Notes: generated from the letters alone by a model not told the origin. 8,229 nt of DNA from Spirochaetales bacterium (GCA_028723145.1 JAQYFM010000108.1:1-8229), one strand, 5' to 3'. Positions 1-6,432 are shown, counted from the stretch's first letter. Numbers and translations are program-made.

Positions 1-86
1 TTTGCCATGGTACGAAATAAAGCATCATTAATAGGACGTAGAGATTTAGCAATCTCTATTTCCTCTTTAGTGTATTTTATTTTCAT
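1..86 (-). CDS. N-terminal fragment of a leftward gene, possibly Rpn/PD-(D/E)XK nuclease family
   Basis: Reading leftward from an ATG at 84-86 there are 28 codons with no stop, and the frame runs off the left edge. The peptide begins MKIKYTKEEIEIAKSLRP and continues INDALFRTMA. A Shine-Dalgarno-like GAGGT lies about ten bases upstream of the ATG, at 95-99 on the + strand, so translation looks real. The 'LRPINDALFRTMA' part resembles the N-terminus of Rpn-family proteins (recombination-promoting nuclease / putative transposase, PD-(D/E)XK fold), which usually open with a motif like 'L.P.ND.vFkk.f'. Only this short piece is visible and none of the catalytic residues are present, so the family call is tentative. 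It is divergent from the tRNA-dnaG-rpoD block and probably unrelated to it. Confidence 0.45.
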   Translation of the reverse strand, partial: MKIKYTKEEIEIAKSLRPINDALFRTMA

Positions 87-104
87 TATTATTTACCTCA
101 AAAC

Positions 105-172
105 TTATTCATAGGCGAGATAGTACTACTAAGACTTACTATCTCTTAACTTTTATTACCTCCTATGAATAA
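105..172 (-). promoter_or_regulatory. Long imperfect inverted repeat in the leader of the leftward gene
   Basis: Two nested perfect inverted repeats are present: an outer 11-bp pair (105-115 with 162-172, TTATTCATAGG/CCTATGAATAA) and an inner 9-bp pair (117-125 with 137-145, GAGATAGTA/TACTATCTC) around an 11-nt loop. A 16-nt bulge (146-161) sits on one side and 1 nt (116) on the other. Transcribed leftward, this would be a two-part hairpin ending about 18 nt before the start codon of the leftward gene. The outer stem contains part of an AGGAGG-like sequence that has no start codon at normal distance. It could be a 5'-UTR regulatory or stabilising hairpin, a dispersed intergenic repeat, or a cruciform protein-binding site. 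No T-run follows it, so it does not look like a terminator. Confidence 0.5.
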
Positions 173-287
173 TAGAAGTAAAATGCTTAAAAAAAACTAT
201 TTTAAAAAATTTAATTAAATAATTATTTATAATGTAAAAAATAATAAATTTTAGTATGAATTTTTGAAAATTTTTTATAAAACTATG
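173..287. other. AT-rich divergent intergenic gap
   Basis: This stretch between the hairpin and the tRNA promoter is almost entirely A and T, with many short A and T runs. I see no coding frame with a ribosome binding site and no convincing RNA structure. It probably contains the promoter of the leftward gene (a TTTACA-like hexamer is readable on the - strand near 231-236), but in DNA this AT-rich such matches are expected by chance, so I do not call one. Confidence 0.4.
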
Positions 288-316
288 TTGACATTAATCC
301 CATTTTTAGGTTAAAT
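288..316 (+). promoter_or_regulatory. Sigma70-type promoter of tRNA-Tyr
   Basis: A perfect -35 hexamer TTGACA (288-293) is followed after exactly 17 nt by TTAAAT (311-316, four of six matches to TATAAT). Transcription would start near 323 and give a 17-nt leader before the mature tRNA at 340. Because no separate promoter is obvious between the tRNA and the following genes, this may also feed the YkgJ-dnaG-rpoD block by read-through. A second TTGACA (330-335) in the tRNA leader has no usable -10 downstream and is probably fortuitous. Confidence 0.6.
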
Positions 317-339
317 ACTAATCGTTGTTTTGACAGCAT

Positions 340-421
340 GGAGAGGTTCCCGAGCGGTCAAAGGGGGCAGACTGTAAATCTGTTGGCTAAGCCTTCGAAG
401 GTCCGAATCCTTCTCTCTCCA
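340..421 (+). tRNA. tRNA-Tyr (anticodon GUA)
   Basis: It folds as a class II tRNA. The acceptor stem is 340-346 with 414-420 (one G-T pair) and the discriminator is A421. The D-stem is CCC 349-351 with GGG 363-365. The anticodon stem is 367-371 with 379-383 around loop 372-378, with anticodon GTA at 374-376. A long variable arm (384-396) has a GGC/GCC stem, as expected for bacterial tRNA-Tyr. The T-stem is 397-401 with 409-413. The 3' CCA is not encoded (A421 is followed by GTAC), so a CCA-adding enzyme is needed. One oddity is the T-loop, which reads TCCGAAT: position 55, normally the near-universal T of T-psi-C, is C here. Confidence 0.95.
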
Positions 422-425
422 GTAC

Positions 426-452
426 ACCTTCCAGTAAATGGAAGGTTTTTTT
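426..452 (+). terminator. Intrinsic terminator after tRNA-Tyr
   Basis: A perfect 7-bp stem, ACCTTCC (426-432) with GGAAGGT (440-446), encloses a 7-nt loop, and the sequence continues into an unbroken run of seven T (446-452). It starts four nt after the mature tRNA end. The ribosome binding site of the next gene (AGGAG, 458-462) begins five nt after the T-run, so the terminator also acts as a gate in front of the protein-coding block unless that block has a promoter I cannot see. Confidence 0.85.
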
Positions 453-467
453 ATTTCAGGAGATGTG

Positions 468-908
468 ATGGCCTGGTACTCTTGTGGTTTGAGATTTACA
501 TGTAAACGTTGTGGTCACTGTTGTTCAGGTGAACCAGGATATGTATTTCTTTCAAAAGAAGAGATTGAAAATATTAGTTCTTATTTAGCTATAAGCGAAG
601 CTGAGTTTTTAGATAAATACACAAGATTAATTGATCGTGGAACATACTATGATTACTCCTTAAAGGAAATGGATGACTATTCGTGTATTTTTTTAGGAGA
701 CAATGGTTGTAGTATTTATCCTGTTAAGCCATTACAGTGCTCAACTTATCCATTTTGGGATTATCTTCTTAGTGATAAAGCTCTTTTCTATGCAGAAAAG
801 GAAGTTTGCCCAGGGGTTGGAGAGGGAGAGCTTCATAGCGAAAAAGAGATTAAAGAATTATTAAATCTTGCTAAGAAAAGAGACAATTATAGAAAAATTA
901 AAAAATAA
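468..908 (+). CDS. YkgJ-type cysteine-cluster protein (CxxCxxCC family, UPF0153-like)
   Basis: The product is 146 residues and is predicted to be cytoplasmic, with no signal peptide or membrane segment. The N-terminus carries C6, then C12, C15, C18 and C19 in the pattern CxxCGxCC, followed by a glycine/aromatic stretch. A second cluster (CIFLGDNGCSIYPVKPLQCSTYPFW) contains three cysteines, and another lies in VCPG. This combination defines the YkgJ/PF03692 family, thought to bind zinc or an Fe-S cluster; its molecular function is not established. I chose ATG 468 because AGGAG (458-462) is correctly spaced before it. An in-frame ATG at 438 lies inside the terminator hairpin and has no ribosome binding site. 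It is separated from dnaG by 50 nt and is the first protein gene of the block. Family confidence is high; its role here is unknown. Confidence 0.88.
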   Translation: MAWYSCGLRFTCKRCGHCCSGEPGYVFLSKEEIENISSYLAISEAEFLDKYTRLIDRGTYYDYSLKEMDDYSCIFLGDNGCSIYPVKPLQCSTYPFWDYLLSDKALFYAEKEVCPGVGEGELHSEKEIKELLNLAKKRDNYRKIKK

Positions 909-909
909 A

Positions 910-939
910 CTTGTATTATTAGTACAAGCTGATATTTTT
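910..939 (+). terminator. Weak hairpin with short T-run between the YkgJ gene and dnaG (possible attenuator)
   Basis: CTTGTAT (910-916) can pair with GTACAAG (922-928), including one G-T pair, giving about 7-8 bp around a tiny loop. A short T-run (935-939) follows after six nt. The stem is AT-rich and the T-run is offset, so at most this is a leaky terminator, an RNA-processing hairpin, or a symmetrical operator ahead of dnaG. Confidence 0.3.
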
Positions 940-958
940 ATATAGTGAGGTTTCTGAG

Positions 959-2803
959 TTGCCATTATATTCTGATAAAACCATAGAAGAGATAAAACGA
1001 AAGCTATCAATTGTTGATGTTGCTAGCTCATATACCCAAATTTATCAAAAAAGTGGTAGACCTTGGATTAAATGTCCTTTTCATGGTAATGGTCAAGAAA
1101 GAACACCTTCTTGTAAGCTTGATGTAGAACAGTCTAGATATTATTGCTTTGGTTGTCATGCAACTGGAACAATGTTTAATTTTGTTATGGAAATGGAGCA
1201 TCTAACATTTCCTGAGAGTGTTGAATTTTTAGCACAAAAAGCTGGTGTAGAATTAGAAACCTCAGATAAAAAGAGTAGCGTAGTTAATAAAGATAGAGAG
1301 GAAAGAGATGCTTTATTTGATCTCTATGATCGTCTTACTAAGACTTTCTCCCATATGCTGCTTAAAACAGAAAGTGGAAAACGTGCATTAGATTATTTAG
1401 AAAAAAGAAAAATAACTACAGATACAATTCTAAAATTTAATCTTGGCTATGCACCTCAAGACCCAAAATGGCTATATGAGTTTTTAAAGAGCAAATCATA
1501 TAGTGATGATTTTTTAAAGAAAAGTGGATTATTTAGTCAAAATCACTATCCATACCCACTTTTTGTAAATCGTTTAATGTTCCCTGTAAAAAACTGGCAA
1601 GGTAAGGTTGTTGCATTCGGCGCTAGAGATCTTTCTTTTAGAGAGAATGCACCTAAATACATAAATACACCAGAGACCTTAATATACTCGAAAAAACACA
1701 ATCTATATGCTTTTTATGAAGGATTAGATTCAATTAAGAAGGAAAAAAGTGTAATTGTATGTGAGGGTAATTTTGATGCTATTTCTCTTCAGCAATCAGG
1801 AATTTACAATGCTGTTGCTCCTTTTGGCACGGCATTTACTAGTGAGCAGGCTGATTTAATAAGTCGTTATGCTGAGAGGGTAGATTTACTCTTTGATTCC
1901 GATGGCGCAGGTCAGAAGGCTACAGAAAAAGCCATTGTTATGCTTCAAGAAAAGAATTTAGAGACTGGAGTATTAAAAATAGAAGATGCAAAGGATGCTT
2001 CTGAACTACTTGAAAATTACGGTAGCCAGAGTGTAAAAAACATCTTACTTAATAAACAGACAGGATTTAGCTATCTTGTCAATAATGGCATGAAAATGTA
2101 TAATATACGGACGCCAAAAGGCAAATCTGAATTTGTCGCGTATCTTCGTGACTTTGTGAATGTAACTTTTAGTCAAGTTGAAAAGGAAAGTTATGTTCAA
2201 CGAATTAGTGAGCTTTTAGGTGTTGGCCAAGAACAAATCTATTCTGATTTGAGTCATGGCAGTGTGGTTAAGAGGGTATATGAAGAACCAAAATTGGTCA
2301 ACCAAGTACACTTTGAACCACTAAATACAAGTGCTATTTCTATTGATTTGTACTTGATGCTTATCTTTGCAAATCATAGAGATTTATTTGCTGAGTATAC
2401 AAAGGTATTAAACTTTGGTGACTTAAAAGATAAAGAAGCACAAATGATCTTCGTAGCGCTTGAAAACATGCGAAGAAGTAACATGGGTAGTAGTGATGAG
2501 ATTTTCCTCTCACTCTTTGCTGACGAGAAGGTTCGTAATGATGTTAACACGTCTTTTGAACTAGAGGAGTTCAAACGTGAAAGACCGCAGGTCGTAATAG
2601 ACGAAATTCTTGATCGCCTTAGCTTAAGAAAAAAAGAGGAAGAACGCGCACTGATATCTTTGCAGCTAAAACAGGGAGAGCAGGATGGCATAGGAAGTGA
2701 TGATCTTAAGACCTTGCTAAATGAGAAGTACTCCATCGAGAAGGAGATACTTGAGCTTAAGAATCGTCTTTTCAATGACAGAAGGGTAGTAGAGAATGAA
2801 TGA
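959..2803 (+). CDS. dnaG: DNA primase DnaG
   Basis: This primase synthesises RNA primers at the replication fork with the DnaB helicase. The product is 614 residues, slightly long for the family. The N-terminal CHC2 zinc-binding domain uses C39, H42, C63 and C66 (CPFH...CFGC). The catalytic core includes the conserved YINTPET segment (about 234-240) and a TOPRIM domain with E269 (CEGNFDAI) and the D313-S-D315 metal-binding pair (FDSDGAG). The C-terminal third is charged and less conserved, as expected for the helicase-binding domain. The start is TTG at 959, supported by GTGAGG at 945-950, and no alternative Met precedes the zinc finger. Compared with E. coli, the zinc loop has three extra residues between H42 and the TPS motif, which may be a lineage trait. 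The gene overlaps rpoD by 8 nt, implying translational coupling. Confidence 0.97.
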   Translation: MPLYSDKTIEEIKRKLSIVDVASSYTQIYQKSGRPWIKCPFHGNGQERTPSCKLDVEQSRYYCFGCHATGTMFNFVMEMEHLTFPESVEFLAQKAGVELETSDKKSSVVNKDREERDALFDLYDRLTKTFSHMLLKTESGKRALDYLEKRKITTDTILKFNLGYAPQDPKWLYEFLKSKSYSDDFLKKSGLFSQNHYPYPLFVNRLMFPVKNWQGKVVAFGARDLSFRENAPKYINTPETLIYSKKHNLYAFYEGLDSIKKEKSVIVCEGNFDAISLQQSGIYNAVAPFGTAFTSEQADLISRYAERVDLLFDSDGAGQKATEKAIVMLQEKNLETGVLKIEDAKDASELLENYGSQSVKNILLNKQTGFSYLVNNGMKMYNIRTPKGKSEFVAYLRDFVNVTFSQVEKESYVQRISELLGVGQEQIYSDLSHGSVVKRVYEEPKLVNQVHFEPLNTSAISIDLYLMLIFANHRDLFAEYTKVLNFGDLKDKEAQMIFVALENMRRSNMGSSDEIFLSLFADEKVRNDVNTSFELEEFKRERPQVVIDEILDRLSLRKKEEERALISLQLKQGEQDGIGSDDLKTLLNEKYSIEKEILELKNRLFNDRRVVENE

Positions 2804-5219
2804 AGAAACTAGGAATCTGTTAATCAAGGAACTCACAAAAAAGAGCATCGAACGAGGTGGATATATCCTCAAAAATGATTTATTTGCTCAGCTAAAGATG
2901 AGTGAGAGTGAAATAAACAAAATATCCAATGAAATCGATGATATTATTGCAGAGCTTAGTGATAACGGTATTGAATATCATGAGGATGAAGGTGAATATG
3001 ATGGTGATGAGCCTACACCTGATGTCCTTGAGGAAGGTGCTGATTTAGAAGATGATTCATTCCTCGAAGAAGATGAACTTTCAGATGATGCGCATGATGA
3101 ATATGTTATTCCTGAACCAAGTGATGCTCCTGAAGAAACTCATAATGATGATGACGACGATGATGATTATGAGGAAGATGAAGAGGAAGTTGATAACGAT
3201 GCTCCAACAATTTCTTCATGGACTGCAGAAGATGAACACGTTGGTTCTTCTGAACAATATGTAGATATTTCCCAAATCAGTGATTCTCATGATCATGAGA
3301 GAAGTCATACTATTCTTGGTTCTGATAAGAGTGATAATAGTGGTGATGACCCAATTAGACTTTATCTTCGTGAAATTGGTAAAGAAAACCTCCTTGATGC
3401 AGCACAGGAAGTAACTCTTTCTAAGCAGATGGAAGCTGGAGATGAAGTTATTAGATCTGTTATTAGAGAAAGTGGTGTACTTATTTCAATGTACACAAAA
3501 ATTGCTCAGCAGATTGCAACAAAAGTTGATGAGGATGATGATTCTATCTCTCCTGAAGAATTAAAGAACCTCATTAGTAAGCAAAAGCACTATACATCAA
3601 ACTATAGAGAAGGCTTAAAGGTCGCTGGTAAGCATCTTAAGGAATATAATGAGCAAATTCAGAAGGCTATCTTAACAGGTGAAGAACTCATCAATGATGA
3701 GCGTTTTAACAAAAAGAGAGATGAGCTTATGAAGCTATATCTTGGTGGCTTTGAAATTAAGCTTGAGGATGTTGAATTCTTCAACCAAGATAATGCTAAG
3801 GACTTAGCAAAATTTCTTGGTGTTGATGCTAAGGAGCTTAAAGAAGCTGAGTTAAATGAATATGTAAGAATTACCAACCCATTTGGTAATAAGATGATAG
3901 TTAAAAAGTCTAATATTGTTGACAACAATGAGTCTTCAATTTTTAGATCAAATGAACCTGAAGAACCACAGGAAGGTGAAGAATACGTTGAACTTCAAGA
4001 GGATGATTTAGAGAGTGCTCTTGAAATCGATGAAGCATATGAAAAGGCTGTTCAAATGGCAAAAGAAAACAGTTCATATGTTCCTATTTGGTATTATCCT
4101 ATGATTATTCAGCAGGAAGAGATTGATGAACTTACTGAAAAGTTCATCCAAGCTGCTGATTTCATCAAAGAATGTACTGATAAAAATCGTATCCTTACTA
4201 AAAAGCTTCACATTGCTCCAGATGGAGATATTTCAAAAGAGTTAAGACAGCTTGGTCGTGATCTTGCAACAAGAAGTAAAGTTCAAGGTATAGAAGAGCG
4301 TCTTGGATTAACTGCTGATGAAATTAAGCAGGATATTAAGGATTTACAGATTACAGAGAAAAAGCTCAAGCAGATTTGTTATGAGTTTGAATCTTTCGAT
4401 GATCGCTATGATCCAAATAATCCTGATAAAGAACTTAAAACAGGTACTCAGAAAATTCTTGATAGTGTAAAAACAATCAAGAGTGGTCAAAAGATGATGA
4501 AGGATGCTAAAGATCGCTTGATCAAAGCTAACCTCAGACTTGTTGTTTCTATTGCTAAAAAATATACAAACAGAGGTCTTCATTTTTTCGATTTAGTCCA
4601 GGAAGGTAATATTGGTCTAATTAAGGCAGTTGAGAAGTTTGAGTACAGAAAGGGATTTAAGTTCTCTACCTATGCAACTTGGTGGATTAGACAAGCAATT
4701 ACTAGATCAATTTCTGACCAGGCAAGAACTATTCGTGTTCCTGTTCACATGATTGAACAAATCAATAAGGTTGTTAGAGAATCTAGATCTCTCTTACAAT
4801 CTCTTGGAAGAGAACCGACCGATGCTGAAATTGCTGAACGCCTTGGATGGGATGAGAAAAAGGTTAAAGCAGTTAAGAATGTTTCTCGTGAACCTATTTC
4901 ACTTGAAACACCAGTTGGTGAAGAGGAAGATAGCTTACTTTCAGACTTTATTGAAGATAAGGATGTTGAAAATCCAGCCAACCAGACTGCATATGTTCTT
5001 TTACAAGAGCAGATTAAAGAGGTACTTACAACTCTACCAGCTCGTGAACAAGAAGTTTTACGCATGAGATTTGGTCTTGATGATGGATATCCATTGACAC
5101 TGGAAGAAGTTGGGTTGTATTTTGATGTTACACGTGAACGTATTCGTCAGATTGAAGCTAAGGCTTTAAGAAGACTACGCCACCCTAAACGAAGTAGAAA
5201 ATTAAAAGATTACGTTTGA
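2796..5219 (+). CDS. rpoD: Primary sigma factor RpoD (sigma-70/sigma-A)
   Basis: This is the housekeeping sigma subunit of RNA polymerase, 807 residues, against 613 in E. coli and about 370 in B. subtilis. A region 1.1-like N-terminus (about 1-62) is followed by a very acidic segment (about 62-135) with seven consecutive Asp (118-124). Region 1.2 starts at about 184 (DDPIRLYLREIG). A non-conserved region of roughly 340 residues then contains a second acidic patch. Regions 2.1-2.4 begin at about 572 (KDRLIKANLRLVVSIAKKY); region 2.2 DLVQEGN is at about 599 and YATWWIRQAI at about 626. Region 3 follows, then region 4 from about 743, with the helix-turn-helix VTRERIRQIEAKALRRL at about 778. ATG 2796 lies inside the end of dnaG, with GAAGGG (2781-2786) upstream. 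All core-binding and promoter-contacting segments look intact. Confidence 0.97.
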   Translation: MNEETRNLLIKELTKKSIERGGYILKNDLFAQLKMSESEINKISNEIDDIIAELSDNGIEYHEDEGEYDGDEPTPDVLEEGADLEDDSFLEEDELSDDAHDEYVIPEPSDAPEETHNDDDDDDDYEEDEEEVDNDAPTISSWTAEDEHVGSSEQYVDISQISDSHDHERSHTILGSDKSDNSGDDPIRLYLREIGKENLLDAAQEVTLSKQMEAGDEVIRSVIRESGVLISMYTKIAQQIATKVDEDDDSISPEELKNLISKQKHYTSNYREGLKVAGKHLKEYNEQIQKAILTGEELINDERFNKKRDELMKLYLGGFEIKLEDVEFFNQDNAKDLAKFLGVDAKELKEAELNEYVRITNPFGNKMIVKKSNIVDNNESSIFRSNEPEEPQEGEEYVELQEDDLESALEIDEAYEKAVQMAKENSSYVPIWYYPMIIQQEEIDELTEKFIQAADFIKECTDKNRILTKKLHIAPDGDISKELRQLGRDLATRSKVQGIEERLGLTADEIKQDIKDLQITEKKLKQICYEFESFDDRYDPNNPDKELKTGTQKILDSVKTIKSGQKMMKDAKDRLIKANLRLVVSIAKKYTNRGLHFFDLVQEGNIGLIKAVEKFEYRKGFKFSTYATWWIRQAITRSISDQARTIRVPVHMIEQINKVVRESRSLLQSLGREPTDAEIAERLGWDEKKVKAVKNVSREPISLETPVGEEEDSLLSDFIEDKDVENPANQTAYVLLQEQIKEVLTTLPAREQEVLRMRFGLDDGYPLTLEEVGLYFDVTRERIRQIEAKALRRLRHPKRSRKLKDYV
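3147..3188 (+). repeat. Asp/Glu codon run in rpoD (GAY/GAR low-complexity tract)
   Basis: Fifteen codons here encode seven Asp, a Tyr, then Glu/Asp almost exclusively (residues 118-131). The DNA is a near-perfect GAT/GAC then GAA/GAG trinucleotide run. Such tracts can change length by replication slippage in steps of three without breaking the frame. In the +1 frame it produces a Met-rich open frame, which is an artefact of the repeat. Confidence 0.8.
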
Positions 5220-5238
5220 TCTTTAAGGAGTGAATATA

Positions 5239-6066
5239 ATGGCTGATAATAACATACAGCAAATTGACAGTCTCCTTCTCACATTACAAGATGTGTTAAG
5301 GTTAAAATTTGAATTAGAAAGTGAAATTGAATCTCTTCCTGAAAATCTTAAAACTCAGAAGGAAGAGCTTGCAGAAGCTAATAAGAAGTTCTTAGAGCTC
5401 AATGAAAAATATACAAAGGCAAAGGAAGATGCTGCTTCTAATTCTATCCGTTATGATGAAGCATTCCAGACAAGAACTAACGCTGAAAAGATGATGGATA
5501 CTATCTCTACACAGAGAGAGTATGAAGCACTTTCAAAGCAGATTGATGAAGCTAAAATTAAAGAAACTGGCTTATTAAAGGCTAGAAATGCTGCAACAGC
5601 TCTTGTTGAAGAGCTTAAGGCACAGCTTGATGCTCAATCAAAAGTTTGCGATGAAATTAAAGCTGATGTAGATGCTAAGAGTGCTGAAATCGATTCTATC
5701 ATCCTTGAAAAGAAGGAGCAGATTGCAGAGCTCGATAGAAGATGTTTACAGGTTAAAGAGCAGGGTATTAGTGATGAAATTTATGCTAAATTCTGTAATA
5801 TTGTTAAGAATAAGAAGGGTGTAGGTATAGTTGCAATTCATGGACAAGTTTGTCAGGGTTGTCATATGGTTCTTCCTGTTCAGTTTGTTAACGATGTAAG
5901 AATGGGAAATACTACTGAGTATTGTCCATACTGCTCAAGAATCCTATATTACGAAGAAAGCGAAGATAGCAATATCGACTATTCTGTTGATTCATTTGGT
6001 GAAGATAGTGATGATGAATCATTTGCAGATGTTGTTGATACAGGAGACTTCGACGATCTTCTTTAA
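5239..6066 (+). CDS. Coiled-coil protein with C-terminal C4-type zinc ribbon
   Basis: The product is 275 residues and is predicted to be cytoplasmic. Residues of about 10-185 are Glu/Lys/Ala-rich with few Pro or Gly and look like a long antiparallel coiled coil. A zinc ribbon follows, with C205, C208, C229 and C232 (CQGC...CPYC). The tail (about 240-275) is strongly acidic. This is the layout of the C4-type zinc-ribbon family (PF02591, CT398-like), whose members have been proposed to bind nucleic acids or act as adaptors; no enzymatic function is established. I use ATG 5239 because AAGGAG (5225-5230) is spaced eight nt before it; an upstream in-frame GTG at 5230 overlaps that ribosome binding site. 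It follows rpoD by 19 nt and precedes rnpB by about ten, so it shares their transcript. I recall the T. pallidum counterpart as TP0494. Confidence 0.9.
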   Translation: MADNNIQQIDSLLLTLQDVLRLKFELESEIESLPENLKTQKEELAEANKKFLELNEKYTKAKEDAASNSIRYDEAFQTRTNAEKMMDTISTQREYEALSKQIDEAKIKETGLLKARNAATALVEELKAQLDAQSKVCDEIKADVDAKSAEIDSIILEKKEQIAELDRRCLQVKEQGISDEIYAKFCNIVKNKKGVGIVAIHGQVCQGCHMVLPVQFVNDVRMGNTTEYCPYCSRILYYEESEDSNIDYSVDSFGEDSDDESFADVVDTGDFDDLL

Positions 6067-6076
6067 TTGTTAATCC

Positions 6077-6410
6077 AATCGGTTAGCTAGGCAGTCGCTT
6101 CATTAAGTTGGAGAGGAAAGTCCGGGCTCCTAAGGACAAGATGCTGGGTAACACCCAGATGCAGTAATGCAATAGAAAGTGCAACAGAAAATATACCGCC
6201 TAAGGGTAAGGGTGAAATGGTAGGGTAAGAGCCTACCGCACTTGCAGTGATGTAAGTGGCAGTGTAAACCTCGTCTGGAGCAAGACCAAGAAGGAAAGTG
6301 TCCCGTCCTTGACAATACTTTTCGGGTAGGTTGCTTGAGCCTACAGGTAACTGTAGGCCTGGATAGATGACTGCCGTTATACAGAACCCGGCTTATTGCT
6401 AACCGATTAT
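6077..6410 (+). ncRNA. rnpB: RNase P RNA, bacterial class A
   Basis: This is the catalytic RNA of RNase P, which trims 5' leaders from precursor tRNAs. The ends pair as helix P1: AATCGGTTAGC (6077-6087) with GCTAACCGATT (6398-6408), a perfect 11 bp. P2 is GGCAGTC (6090-6096) with GACTGCC (6369-6375). The universal core GAGGAAAGTCCGGGCT lies at 6113-6128, and its P4 partner in ACAGAACCCGGCTTA at 6381-6395. The internal AAGGGTGAAATGG and AGAGCCTACCGC segments match conserved regions II/III of class A RNAs. The L15 GGU that pairs with tRNA CCA ends is readable as CGGGTAGG at 6323-6330. Length is about 334 nt, within the normal range. It starts only about ten nt after the zinc-ribbon stop codon, so it is either processed from the operon mRNA or driven by a promoter inside that gene. 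Confidence 0.96.
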
Positions 6411-6419
6411 TATTTTTTT
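6398..6419 (+). terminator. rnpB 3' end: P1 strand plus T-run acting as terminator
   Basis: The 3' strand of helix P1 (6398-6408) is followed after four nt by seven T (6413-6419). The stem is closed by the far 5' end of the RNA instead of a local hairpin, so this is a non-classical terminator, as commonly inferred for rnpB genes. The ribosome binding site of the next gene (GGAGGT, 6422-6427) starts just after the T-run, so that gene either depends on read-through or has a promoter within rnpB. Confidence 0.55.
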
Positions 6420-6432
6420 ATGGAGGTAAGGT

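Noticed and set aside
438..467. An in-frame ATG at 438 would lengthen the YkgJ protein by ten residues.
   Set aside because: It lies within the loop and stem of the tRNA terminator, has no ribosome binding site, and adds residues not typical of the family. ATG 468 has AGGAG at proper spacing.
2374..2775. A 133-codon Ser-rich open frame on the - strand opposite the dnaG C-terminus.
   Set aside because: Serine and leucine richness is the expected antisense of Glu/Lys/Arg codons. I saw no ribosome binding site or family motif supporting it.
3052..3264. A Met-rich open frame on the + strand within rpoD.
   Set aside because: It is the +1 frame of the GAT/GAA repeat, which reads as ATG/AAG codons; it is low complexity only.
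4745..5067. Long open frames on both strands across sigma regions 3-4.
   Set aside because: They are shadows of a highly constrained coding sequence. They resemble no family and lack start signals.
5230..5238. A GTG at 5230 as an earlier start for the zinc-ribbon protein.
   Set aside because: It overlaps the AAGGAG ribosome binding site that serves ATG 5239.
6130..6315. An open reading frame on the - strand, rich in Cys and His.
   Set aside because: It lies entirely within the RNase P RNA and its content reflects conserved RNA sequence. No ribosome binding site is evident.
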